In this document: positions 27,351 to 35,582 of the stretch, piece by piece | Layout of the letters: every line of letters starts with the position of its first letter | Numbering within the stretch: position 1 is the first letter of the stretch | DNA from: Neobacillus mesonae | Lineage (GTDB): Bacteria > Bacillota > Bacilli > Paenibacillales > Paenibacillaceae | Assembly: GCA_023715865.1 (NCBI GenBank) | Contig: JAMBOW010000001.1 | Location: 1,178,001-1,242,000 of the forward strand | DNA: 64,000 bases | Direction of reading: 5' to 3' | Position numbers and translations under genes: made by a program | The notes under the pieces: generated by a model | What the model was told of the DNA's origin: nothing | Database searches by the model: none | What the model saw: only the letters and a program-made list of their open reading frames with translations

Positions 27351-27698
27351 CAACCAGCAGCCCCACTTTCTTCATCTTTGTCCTCAATATTCTAGTTCTT
27401 CTCGTCTTGATTCACCTTAATGATGAAGTCATGAGTGTAGTACGATTTGGACGTATTTTGAAGTTAACTTACGGATGAGCTATAGCCTGAGTAGGCAGCT
27501 TAAACAAAAAAAGCCGCCAATGCGGCGACTTCATACATTTAATATAGCGGCGAACCCGCTCTACGTTGTGAAAGTTGTGTAGTAAATTGCTTCAACCATC
27601 CACTTTACTTCTTCATATCGAATCATAAGCACTCAAAGAATGTTTCTGGCTTTGTCGTGAACATTAGCATTGAGATATTAGGATTGCCTCTCAAAATC
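27351..27698. other. Intergenic stretch with one terminator
   Basis: About 350 bases separate the hydrolase start from the stop of the leftward lipoprotein gene. It contains the hairpin at 27505-27530 and a conventional leader. No coding frame or RNA gene is apparent. Confidence 0.5.
27505..27530 (-). terminator. Terminator downstream of the 27699 gene
   Basis: On the minus strand GCCGC-ATTG-GCGGC is followed by seven T. It ends transcripts coming from the accessory genes to the right. Confidence 0.85.
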
Positions 27699-28331
27699 TC
27701 ACTCAGTTGGCTCATCAAAGCGCAGAGTGAATATGAGTGCCCACTCTGTTTGGCTTAACGATTCTTCGGAAAGATCGGCCGTTCTTATAGAATTTGTACT
27801 TGTAGCTTGCACGCCGAATACATGAACAGCCTGATCGGCAGTAAACGAAAGAGGCTCCATAGTCTCAATCAACCCTCGTGTAGTCAGCTCTTTATTCCAA
27901 GGGAAGCTAAAGGTGGATAGACTTGTTCCTGAGTCGCTAACTCTGTTGATCTTGATAATGTTCATTTCTCTTTGCTCCTCAATATGTACTGTATCTACTG
28001 AGATGATTAACTCGATCTCGTCGCTCTTTTGCTCTCCCGAGTCAAAAAACAAATCCCCTATCGATCCATTTGTATCAACTCTTCTCCCGTTTTCCCAGAT
28101 ATCCATATCCAGTCTCGCATTTGGTTTGCTACCCTTATACTCTAATTTAAAACTGCCAGACATCATACCTAGGAATGGTCTAAACTTAGCTGACTCTCCT
28201 TGAGATAAATCAATAGGTGTCAAGACTAAACCAATGGGCTCCGGAATTTCAGGGACAATAGTCTCCTCATTTCCATTTAGACATCCAGTTAAAACTAATA
28301 AAAATAGGAACAGGCATATTCTGAAACGCAA
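27699..28331 (-). CDS. Putative lipoprotein of unknown function
   Basis: This is a 210-residue predicted lipoprotein. The short signal peptide MRFRICLFLFLLVLTGC has its lipobox Cys at residue 17. The mature part looks beta-rich, with no recognised motif. The TTG start is well supported by GGAGG 7 bases upstream. It is followed by a terminator 170 bases on. It belongs to an accessory run of small leftward genes. Confidence 0.65.
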   Translation of the reverse strand: MRFRICLFLFLLVLTGCLNGNEETIVPEIPEPIGLVLTPIDLSQGESAKFRPFLGMMSGSFKLEYKGSKPNARLDMDIWENGRRVDTNGSIGDLFFDSGEQKSDEIELIISVDTVHIEEQREMNIIKINRVSDSGTSLSTFSFPWNKELTTRGLIETMEPLSFTADQAVHVFGVQATSTNSIRTADLSEESLSQTEWALIFTLRFDEPTE

Positions 28332-28374
28332 TTTAACACCTCCAGATCCAGAGAAAACACTGACATTGAATCAA

Positions 28375-29064
28375 CTACTCATTAAGATACATCTCAGGAA
28401 TTTTGAAACGTCTTACAATCAAGCCTTCATTCGTGTTGAAGCTATATATGTTTCTTTGTTTGTATTCCAATAATATTGAACTAAATATCCTGCTAATCAA
28501 AACACAATCACCTAATGCATCATGACGTTGTAAATCTTCTGTTTCAATTTTATAGTGCTTGATAAGATAATCTGTACTAAAAACATCTTTGAGCTCAGGA
28601 TGCAATATGGTGAACAATGCTTTTGTATCGATAACAGGATTTTCAAACAATGTTTGGTGACTCATTTGGCAATGTTTATTGAGCATTGGGATATCATACT
28701 CATAACCTGCTTGAGTAACTAGTACGTTCGTTCCACCAAACTTTAAAAATCGCTGATATACCTCAGCAAATGTTGGAGCAGCTAATAAACTCTCATTCGA
28801 AATTCCTGTTAATTCTTCTACTTTTTTAGGAATTACTTTCGGTGATTTTACTAAGGAGCTGAACGTTTTTAAAATCTTGCCTTTATGAAAAATGATCGCA
28901 CCAAATTGTGTTATATATTCATGTTCTACCATTATTCCTGTTCCTTCTAAATCAAATATACAAACCGGACGCTCATGGATACGATCAACCAAAACATCTC
29001 TAACTAGGTATTCGGAATCCGATAGGTATTGTATATACACTCCTTCACTTCCTTTTGTTTTCAT
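28375..29064 (-). CDS. DnaQ-like 3'-5' exonuclease (DEDDh)
   Basis: This is a 229-residue exonuclease of the DnaQ/RNase T fold. ExoI reads FDLEGTG with Asp38 and Glu40. ExoII is AGYEYDIPMLNKH, with the conserved Asp but an unusual Tyr where a small or polar residue is common. ExoIII is HDALGDC with the DEDDh His and last Asp. Such proteins trim single-stranded DNA or RNA 3' ends; no polymerase domain is attached. No clear ribosome site precedes the ATG at 29064, so the true start may differ. It lies upstream of the lipoprotein gene, 43 bases away. Confidence 0.82.
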   Translation of the reverse strand: MKTKGSEGVYIQYLSDSEYLVRDVLVDRIHERPVCIFDLEGTGIMVEHEYITQFGAIIFHKGKILKTFSSLVKSPKVIPKKVEELTGISNESLLAAPTFAEVYQRFLKFGGTNVLVTQAGYEYDIPMLNKHCQMSHQTLFENPVIDTKALFTILHPELKDVFSTDYLIKHYKIETEDLQRHDALGDCVLISRIFSSILLEYKQRNIYSFNTNEGLIVRRFKIPEMYLNE

Positions 29065-29116
29065 AGTAAAACCAAAAAATAATGTAAAACTCGGAGCTAG
29101 CCATCAATTGTCCTAA

Positions 29117-29569
29117 TTAAGATTCAATAGGATGCCATTTAAGATCTTCTAAACGTATATGATTGGTTTTCGCATACCGATACTCATATAACATTTTGCC
29201 ATTTTTATCAAAGGCCTTTGGATACAACCTGTCGATTTGAACTGCATTTTCCCACGATAATGTGATGGGTTCCCCTATTTCAGCTTGTTCCCTTCACTCT
29301 GCTGCCTTCAGGGCCAGCTTCAATGTAGGCCACATTAGAATCGTTGACTAATATACTTATCACTGAAGCCTCCTTATTGTAATCACTAAACGAAATCCCC
29401 CCCTCCCCAGTCATATTCGACTACATCTATTAAAACAGAATCGTTCGGAATATATGTATTGGCTCTGGCCGCACTTAAACCGTCGAACCTGTAACCAAAA
29501 ACGTATCCAATCAATAACAAAACTACAAGCAGCGGCACCAGCCCCAGCGGCTTCTTTTTGGACAGTTTT
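29117..29569 (-). pseudogene. Membrane-anchored hypothetical protein broken by two frameshifts
   Basis: Read on the minus strand, a basic start (KLSKKKPLGLVPLLVVLLLIGYVFGYRF) and one membrane helix lead to VEYDW. The frame is then lost in a GGGGAGGGGGGG tract near 29395-29406. The next frame reads ISFSDYNKEASVISILVNDS to GPEGSRVKGTS and stops near 29292. A third frame continues AEIGEPITLSWENAVQIDRL to KWHPIES, ending at 29117. The three pieces form one coherent protein if two small indels are undone. The start has no ATG, GTG or TTG (possibly CTG after GGAGGG). Either a decayed gene or sequencing errors at homopolymers. Confidence 0.6.
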
Positions 29570-29786
29570 ACTCCCTCCCTCTATTCCTGAGTATTTTAAA
29601 TATGTACTGCAATAAACAAATGGCTTCAATAATATAAACGCACGAATAATTGGTTAAGTTTAAAATTGATGATTGCAGGCTAGTCTTATACACGTTTCTT
29701 ACTAGAAAATATCCATAGCTGTTGTCTGTAACGTAACTGCTCAGGCTTGGAATCAATAGCTTCATTACAAGTATGTCGGTAAACTT

Positions 29787-30239
29787 TTAGAGTTCGCTTC
29801 TTATTTGAGCCCTCCATTTCATTATATTGAAAATTGCATTTTTTTCGCCGCCCAAGTAGATGTCATCGACTGTCATTGTCCAAAGTTTTAATTTTCGTTG
29901 CCTGTCCTTGCTAGGAAGAGGATTGGTTATTTTACCTGCATTAGCTACTCTCTCCTTATTAATTTTGAGAATATAGGCGGTCTCCCATTCGTTGTCATAG
30001 GCGTCTTTAAATAACTGAACTGCTTGGCGGTATCCTTCCTCTGTATAGTTAGAGGGATGCTGAATCATGTAACAGGAAACCAACCAAAAATGTAAAGCGT
30101 ATAATTCCGGATCATTATGCTCCCATACTAGGGGGAAGCCGAATAATTCATAGCAGGAATACCCGTCTATTCCTTCAGCCCCGCATTCAATACATCTGCC
30201 AGATTCCATCACTGTGCTGTTATCAACCACTACAGCCAC
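29787..30239 (-). CDS. DUF5946-like zinc-ribbon protein
   Basis: This is a 150-residue soluble protein. Near the N-terminus CIECGAEGIDGYSCYELF gives three cysteines of a possible metal site. LHFWLVSCYMIQHPSNYTEEGY follows. This matches my memory of the DUF5946 family (CxECG...SCxxLF...CYxxQHPS). The molecular function is unknown. The start is uncertain: GTG at 30239, a later GTG with GAGGTG upstream, or ATG near 30209. It follows the DUF5071-like gene on the same strand by about 26 bases. Confidence 0.6.
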   Translation of the reverse strand: MAVVVDNSTVMESGRCIECGAEGIDGYSCYELFGFPLVWEHNDPELYALHFWLVSCYMIQHPSNYTEEGYRQAVQLFKDAYDNEWETAYILKINKERVANAGKITNPLPSKDRQRKLKLWTMTVDDIYLGGEKNAIFNIMKWRAQIRSEL

Positions 30240-30265
30240 CTCTTTAATTGTTAGTTTTCTCTAAT

Positions 30266-30652
30266 TTATATCTTACTCAGTATCATTTGAGCAGTCTCGT
30301 TTACCTCTTCAAGCAGTTCACCTTCTGTCGGTGTAGTAGCCATTCTAATGAGCTGTGGAGTAAATTCCTTAATTAGATCAGATGGAAGCTTCATAACAAA
30401 ATATCTAAGGCACCATTCTTTCCAAATATCATCATTTGTGTTCAACACAGCTTTAATATACGGTATGGTATCCTCGGGATACTCAAGCAATAAATTTGCT
30501 ATCTCTTTAGATATAGGCCAATTCATATCTTGAAGCCACTCTACTAGACTCGGAATAATCGACACTAAGATAGAAGGATCTAAACTATATAATTGGTTGG
30601 TCCTTTCAAAATCATGTTTATCTCTAGGTAAGTAAACGCCGTATTCCTCCAT
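30266..30652 (-). CDS. DUF5071-family protein
   Basis: This is a 128-residue helical protein with the block LPRDKHDFERTNQLYSL. IIPSLVEWLQDMNWPISKEIANLLLEYPEDTIPYIKAVL follows in two parts, the signature I associate with DUF5071, a HEAT-like helical family of unknown function. The ATG at 30652 has GGAGG 5 bases upstream; an earlier ATG at 30679 lacks one. It may be co-transcribed with the DUF5946-like gene. Confidence 0.7.
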   Translation of the reverse strand: MEEYGVYLPRDKHDFERTNQLYSLDPSILVSIIPSLVEWLQDMNWPISKEIANLLLEYPEDTIPYIKAVLNTNDDIWKEWCLRYFVMKLPSDLIKEFTPQLIRMATTPTEGELLEEVNETAQMILSKI

Positions 30653-30722
30653 TACTATCCTCCATTCAATAGAATACATTATCTATCATACTAGGTTTTG
30701 GAGCTGCACGGTCTGTCATGAG

Positions 30723-30756
30723 AAAAAAAAGACAGCCACTCGTATGAGCAGCTGCC
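30723..30756 (-). terminator. Terminator of the six-gene glycan operon
   Basis: On the minus strand a GC-rich stem (GGCAGCTGCTC with GAGTGGCTGTC, including G-U pairs) has a 4-base loop and ends in eight T. It lies about 100 bases past the GH18 stop and closes the operon that starts at 39683. Confidence 0.85.
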
Positions 30757-30853
30757 ATCAAAAATGTGTAATGAAAACAACTTCACACGAACGGTACTTC
30801 AATCATACTGAAGTCGTCTAAGTTGCTACTCGCAAACTACTGGTTGCGGTATC

Positions 30854-31900
30854 TTATACTGAACGTTCTGACACATCCAGTTCCTCATCCATCGTCTCCA
30901 GCAGCTTATGAGTTGTATCACATCGATATTCCCAAAACATCACTCCGGCAAGATCTTGGCCTTGAACATACTCACATTTTGCTTTGATCGATTCAGGATC
31001 ATCATAAGAGATAAACGTGTTCCCGTTGAACAGATAAGGCGCTTTCGCCTCGTCATCCCAATATCTTGTATATTCGTTATGACCAATATAACTGGCACAA
31101 AGCTCTGTATAATCAGGGCCATAGCCTCCCGTTGTCTCTGCCATTTGATGCAATCCATTGTTTCGGTCGGGCACCCCTTTCCACATGCGAGAGTAGAATG
31201 CGGCTCCAATGACAATCTTATGTTTTGGCACTCCTGCTTCGTGAAACATTCTCACTGAAGCATCTACACTGATTCGGTATAAATCACCTGTCGGAGTAAA
31301 GAGGTTGGTATGATGCCCGGTCAGCACCTGGAAGCCTCCGCGCATGTCATAGGTCATCAGCTGCACATAATCGACATACTTCTGAACCTGATTCATTTCC
31401 GTTCCGTCAATATAGTATTGGTCAGCTCCAGCCGCAATCGTCAGCAAGTAATGCTTGTTATTCTGCTCACCCTTCTGATCCAGCGCTTCCCTAATCGACT
31501 TCAGCAGCAATGTAAAGTTCTGCTTATCAGCCGGAGAAGCTGCTATACCTGCCTCTCCATAACACGGGTATTCCCAGTCCAAATCAATCCCATCCAGTGA
31601 ATAAGTCGTAACTGCAAGAACCGCTGATGCAGCAAGCTTTATCCTGCCTTCCTCTGTGGCAGCTGCCTCCGAAAATCCGCCTGAGCTCCAGCCCCCGACA
31701 GACAAAATGAACTTGAGCTCAGGATGAACCTCCTTGATTACAGGAATTCGTTCCATGTTTTTCAGATGACTGGTATGGATAACCCCGTCCTGAATATATG
31801 AAAAAGCGATATTGATATGTGTCATCCGACTAAGATCTGCTTTTGTCACCTCGTGCAATCCGTTATGACCGACATATCCGATGATCCATTTTCTCTTCAT
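30854..31900 (-). CDS. GH18 enzyme (chitinase or endo-beta-N-acetylglucosaminidase)
   Basis: This is a 348-residue TIM-barrel enzyme. The family signature DGIDLDWEYP places the acid at Glu110. FILSVGGWSSGGFS, MTYDMRGGF and GVMFWEYRCD are the other GH18 blocks. GH18 enzymes cut beta-1,4 bonds next to N-acetylglucosamine by substrate-assisted catalysis, acting on chitin oligomers or the chitobiose core of N-glycans. There is no signal peptide or chitin-binding domain, so it is intracellular. It overlaps the transglutaminase-like gene by ATGA. The setting with fucosidases and mannosidases makes an N-glycan or glycopeptide substrate more likely than chitin; that is inference. Confidence 0.9.
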   Translation of the reverse strand: MKRKWIIGYVGHNGLHEVTKADLSRMTHINIAFSYIQDGVIHTSHLKNMERIPVIKEVHPELKFILSVGGWSSGGFSEAAATEEGRIKLAASAVLAVTTYSLDGIDLDWEYPCYGEAGIAASPADKQNFTLLLKSIREALDQKGEQNNKHYLLTIAAGADQYYIDGTEMNQVQKYVDYVQLMTYDMRGGFQVLTGHHTNLFTPTGDLYRISVDASVRMFHEAGVPKHKIVIGAAFYSRMWKGVPDRNNGLHQMAETTGGYGPDYTELCASYIGHNEYTRYWDDEAKAPYLFNGNTFISYDDPESIKAKCEYVQGQDLAGVMFWEYRCDTTHKLLETMDEELDVSERSV

Positions 31901-34548
31901 AGTCCCTCAGTCCTTTGCTGCATATCTTTACTATGCTGTCTGTTCAACTGATAACTGACTTGAGTCGCTTCCTTGACAGCACCAATCCGGTAACCGGAAG
32001 AGACGTAACGAATCTGATATTCATGATCCAGTACGACAAGGTGCGGATACCCGGACTCCGCTGCTCCATGGTTCCGAAAAAGTTCAGGGAATGCTTTAGC
32101 ACCTGCTTCTGCCAGCAGGACCTGGGGAGGCAGCTTCTCCAAAAGCTCACTTTTTAAGGTTACTGCTGAACCGGTGATACCTGTAATTAACACGATTGGA
32201 GCGTTTCCTTCGGTAAGCTCCACCTTCAAATCAGCAAGCTCCTTCAGCAAATGCATCGTCGGTTCTCTCTCTGGCTCAATCCAGGCAGCCAGAATACTTT
32301 TTGTGTTAAAGCTCTTGTGATCAAGATCCGTTACTGTACCATCCTGCCATCGCAGTTCCGTATTCTTGTCGACCTTTCCATAGACCGGAATTTCCTCCTC
32401 TGTACTGCGAAAGGTTACATGGACACAAGTCTCTTCCCCTTCCTTCAACTCGAAGTAGGTAAATCTCACTCTTACCGAGCCATTTTTCAATCGTACTCCT
32501 GTTGTCATGCGGTAAGCGCCCTCCTCGGCTTCCAGAGGCTTTGCAAACAGCTTTTTCTCCCCATAAGGAAATTGAAGAGTCACGTATTTGCCTTGAACAA
32601 GACGGGCTATGGAAATATTCTCGTAATAAGAAGCTTCAGGTGTGTCGTGATCTGAATCCTCTTGCTCAAGACGGATGAACCCTACGCCCTGCTTTACCTC
32701 TTGTTTACCGCCAAGATCTGCAAAGATCCAGCTTCCATTCTGCCAATATTGCGGCTTACGCTCGCTTGGATGCAGACGAGCGGGAATGCCAAGACTGCGG
32801 CAAATCGATACAAACAGGATCGCTAGTGATTCCTCATCACCTGTCATTAAACGAAAGGTTCCGGCCGCTGTGCCCTTGCCTTTTAGGTTCGGAAGATCTT
32901 CCGAGTATACGTACTGCTCTCTCAGTCTATCCGCCAGAAGAGACGGCTGTTTAATAATGAACTCTCGCTCTTCAGTGTTAAATGCCGACCGGAACTGATC
33001 TCTATATAGACCTAGCATTTCATAGGAAACACGCGGACAGAGTACATAGGGAATAAACAAGGTATCCGGAAGCAGACCGCGCAGTGGCAGCGCATAATTC
33101 ATATGCTCATGAAGCACAGGACGGAACGTATCGATTAAATCCTTACTGTTCAGCGATTCCAGCAGCAGCAGCGGCCACTCCCCAAATTCAGGAGAGCTTT
33201 CCATAAGAAATTCGGCGATTTCATGACTGTTGCCGCGTGCTTTTTGCATCACATCCCATACTCTTGCCTCCGGAAGACTCAGCCGCTTGGATAGACTCAA
33301 GCTTTCTGACTCCGTAACAAATGTACCTTCAAACGCTGCGCGAATGGATGCACCTTCCTTTAACCTTCGCTGATGCAGAAGCTCGGCTTCTTCGTTAAGC
33401 TCCTCCAGCGCATCACCATCCAGCTCAGGGGGAGGGATCATATCGAAATCTGTCACACCGCTTTCTTGTTCCTGTTGACCCGTAAGGTTTAGAACGAAAT
33501 CCACCTTCTCCATTTCGCCAACCGTGACCTTTTGCTCCTGCCACCTGTCTTGAAACACAGCCCGAATGAGCAGATCACCATAACCGGTCTTAAAAAATGC
33601 TTGCCCATCTGCATCTGTCATCAGCTCTGCTAACGGATAGAACTCCGCCATGTTGTACAGCTCAAATCTTACAACAGCACCCTTTACTTCCCTCCCGTTT
33701 TGGTCTTTGACCGACACCGTGAGCTCTTTTGCAGGAGCATAATTCTCCAGGAGATTCAGCTCGGTGTACCATTCTTCCGCAAGCGTAATACCCTCGGGTC
33801 CACGATAGTTACCCAGTACTCTTGTATTCATCAGCATGGAGCGCCGCGCCGGTGGTGTAAACCACCCCCGGTTCAGTTGTGCTTCAGGTTCACAGGCACC
33901 GATATAATACCAGGTACCGTCAGCCCAAGCCTCTACCCAGGCATGATTATCATCACAATGGGCCCAGCGAGGAGTGTATACCTGGCGGGCAGGAATACCA
34001 ATGCTGCGCAGTGCTGTCACCGCAAGCGTCGATTCTTCGCCGCACCGTCCCCGGGCGCTCCGAATCATCGTAAGTGGAGAAGCCGTTCTCAGATCGCTGC
34101 CGATATATGTCGCCTTTTCATGACACCAGTAATTGGCTTCCAGAATCGCATCTGCCATGGAAAGATTGAGGGTACGATCCGCTAGTTCTGAATAGAAGAC
34201 GCTGCGGCAGTCCTCAATATTTTCCGTGTTGACTCTTGCCGGCAATATAAAATGCATAAACAATTCATCCGGCACCTTCTGACCCCAAGGAACCTCACGC
34301 CGAATCTGCAGTGTTGACCGAACATGACTTAGAAACAGCGAGCACGGAACATCTGCCAGGTCCTGAAGCGGACTGTAAGCATACACATATTTGAGGGCCC
34401 ATTCCTCTTCCGGTGAAAGTGACTCTTGAAATACGGCAAAGATCTCGTCAGCCTTTGCACCGACAAGCTTCTGTTTAACACGCAGCTTGTCTTCAATGTG
34501 ATTCATCTCCTCAGGGCTAAGTGAAAAAACGGATGTTTGTACACTCAT
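31897..34548 (-). CDS. Two-copy transglutaminase-like protein with thioredoxin-like C-terminus
   Basis: This is an 883-residue cytoplasmic protein. Residues about 10-230 carry a helical part and a transglutaminase-like core: Cys169 in ARGRCGEES and His202 in CDDNHAWVEAW. The position of the third triad residue reads YIGACEPE. Residues about 275-350 form a beta-sandwich. Residues about 430-615 repeat the first half (LPDTLFIPYVLCPRV matches PDELFMHFILPARV). The second core reads TGDEES, so Cys becomes Gly. A beta-rich part follows, then a thioredoxin-like end (about 795-875, YPHLVVLDHEYQIRYV). The fold includes peptide:N-glycanases, transglutaminases and proteases; the reaction here is unknown. 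The start at 34548 has GGAGAGG upstream and overlaps the previous stop by ATGA. Confidence 0.8.
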   Translation of the reverse strand: MSVQTSVFSLSPEEMNHIEDKLRVKQKLVGAKADEIFAVFQESLSPEEEWALKYVYAYSPLQDLADVPCSLFLSHVRSTLQIRREVPWGQKVPDELFMHFILPARVNTENIEDCRSVFYSELADRTLNLSMADAILEANYWCHEKATYIGSDLRTASPLTMIRSARGRCGEESTLAVTALRSIGIPARQVYTPRWAHCDDNHAWVEAWADGTWYYIGACEPEAQLNRGWFTPPARRSMLMNTRVLGNYRGPEGITLAEEWYTELNLLENYAPAKELTVSVKDQNGREVKGAVVRFELYNMAEFYPLAELMTDADGQAFFKTGYGDLLIRAVFQDRWQEQKVTVGEMEKVDFVLNLTGQQEQESGVTDFDMIPPPELDGDALEELNEEAELLHQRRLKEGASIRAAFEGTFVTESESLSLSKRLSLPEARVWDVMQKARGNSHEIAEFLMESSPEFGEWPLLLLESLNSKDLIDTFRPVLHEHMNYALPLRGLLPDTLFIPYVLCPRVSYEMLGLYRDQFRSAFNTEEREFIIKQPSLLADRLREQYVYSEDLPNLKGKGTAAGTFRLMTGDEESLAILFVSICRSLGIPARLHPSERKPQYWQNGSWIFADLGGKQEVKQGVGFIRLEQEDSDHDTPEASYYENISIARLVQGKYVTLQFPYGEKKLFAKPLEAEEGAYRMTTGVRLKNGSVRVRFTYFELKEGEETCVHVTFRSTEEEIPVYGKVDKNTELRWQDGTVTDLDHKSFNTKSILAAWIEPEREPTMHLLKELADLKVELTEGNAPIVLITGITGSAVTLKSELLEKLPPQVLLAEAGAKAFPELFRNHGAAESGYPHLVVLDHEYQIRYVSSGYRIGAVKEATQVSYQLNRQHSKDMQQRTEGL

Positions 34549-35582
34549 ATTGTATTCCTCTCCTTCCACAGTTTGCCGTCCTCACGAATGATCCATTTAC
34601 CGGCTCCGTCTGCTGTTACAGCAGAGATTTCAAATAGCCTGTCCCCGGCATAGACAACAGGATTGATGTTCAGCTCAGGGCTCCACTCTAATAGCGATAA
34701 GTCTTTAGCGAAGTTGCCTTTCAAAGCTCCGTAATTACGCTGCAGATAGTAAAGCTTCCTAAGCTCCCACTTGATTTGTTCATCCTGGGAAATGGCAAAC
34801 TCGCCGGGACTCTCCTCATCTGCAAACACAACATAGCCCCACAGCTCGGGATAATGCATATTGATCAAGCCCATCGACGACCAGACCCAATTATCCTCAG
34901 GATAAGGCTTACCTGTATCAGGATTGATCACCTTGCGGTAAGTCCCATTCTCCACTTTGCTCTGCCATTCGACTCGAGAGAAATTCACTCTCCAGAATTC
35001 TCCAGGCAGTGGCGGACGATGTTCCTTAGCGCACTCCTTCAGACTGGTCCATGGGATGGCAACCTCAACAGACCATTTACGGTTATCTGCATCCGGTCGA
35101 TTCAGCTCACCATCGATATGTACTGCGGTCTTCAGTCCTTTCATATCCCAGCTGTCAAGCGGCGGCCCGCCATCTCTGTATGGCTTGATTAAGAGCAAAT
35201 CCCATACCGTATTCAGTGCATTGATTTCAAATTCGTAATAGCCGTGGCTGTCCCCGTCAGGATCTATAAAGATTTCAAAGTCATTGTCATAAAAAATGAC
35301 GGAATCTCGCTCTGTCAGCGTTGCCCAAATCTGATCTTCAACAAGCTCGGCTCCGAAATAAAAATATTGATCATCCCACAGCATCTTTACTCGTGTATCC
35401 TTAGCCGGCGCTGGCTTGAGATCTCCTTCAATATCGACAAACTTATCGGTCCATTCCGCCGAATCCCAAAAGGACTTGTCAAGCCTTCCATCAAGCTCCA
35501 GCACACCTTCTGCACGGCGGCAAATATAGTGCTTAGGCTTATAAACAGGAACATGCGGAAAGGGGACTCCGCTCAGCATCAT
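34545..35582 (-). CDS. CBM9-like carbohydrate-binding protein
   Basis: This is a 345-residue protein built around a family-9-like carbohydrate-binding beta-sandwich. It has LELDGRLDKSFWDSAEWTDKFVDIEG, then FEIFIDPDGDSHGYYEFEINALNTVWDL and WSVEVAIPWTSL. It has no catalytic motif and no signal peptide, unlike most CBM9 modules, which are attached to secreted enzymes. The ATG at 35582 has GGAGGG 6 bases upstream. It overlaps GH125 upstream and the transglutaminase-like gene downstream, both by ATGA. The tight coupling suggests it works with those proteins inside the cell, perhaps as a glycan chaperone or subunit; this is inference. Confidence 0.85.
   Translation of the reverse strand: MMLSGVPFPHVPVYKPKHYICRRAEGVLELDGRLDKSFWDSAEWTDKFVDIEGDLKPAPAKDTRVKMLWDDQYFYFGAELVEDQIWATLTERDSVIFYDNDFEIFIDPDGDSHGYYEFEINALNTVWDLLLIKPYRDGGPPLDSWDMKGLKTAVHIDGELNRPDADNRKWSVEVAIPWTSLKECAKEHRPPLPGEFWRVNFSRVEWQSKVENGTYRKVINPDTGKPYPEDNWVWSSMGLINMHYPELWGYVVFADEESPGEFAISQDEQIKWELRKLYYLQRNYGALKGNFAKDLSLLEWSPELNINPVVYAGDRLFEISAVTADGAGKWIIREDGKLWKERNTI

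Noticed and set aside
29395..29406. G-tract as a phase-variation switch
   Set aside because: A second frameshift further on means that correcting the tract alone would not restore the protein.
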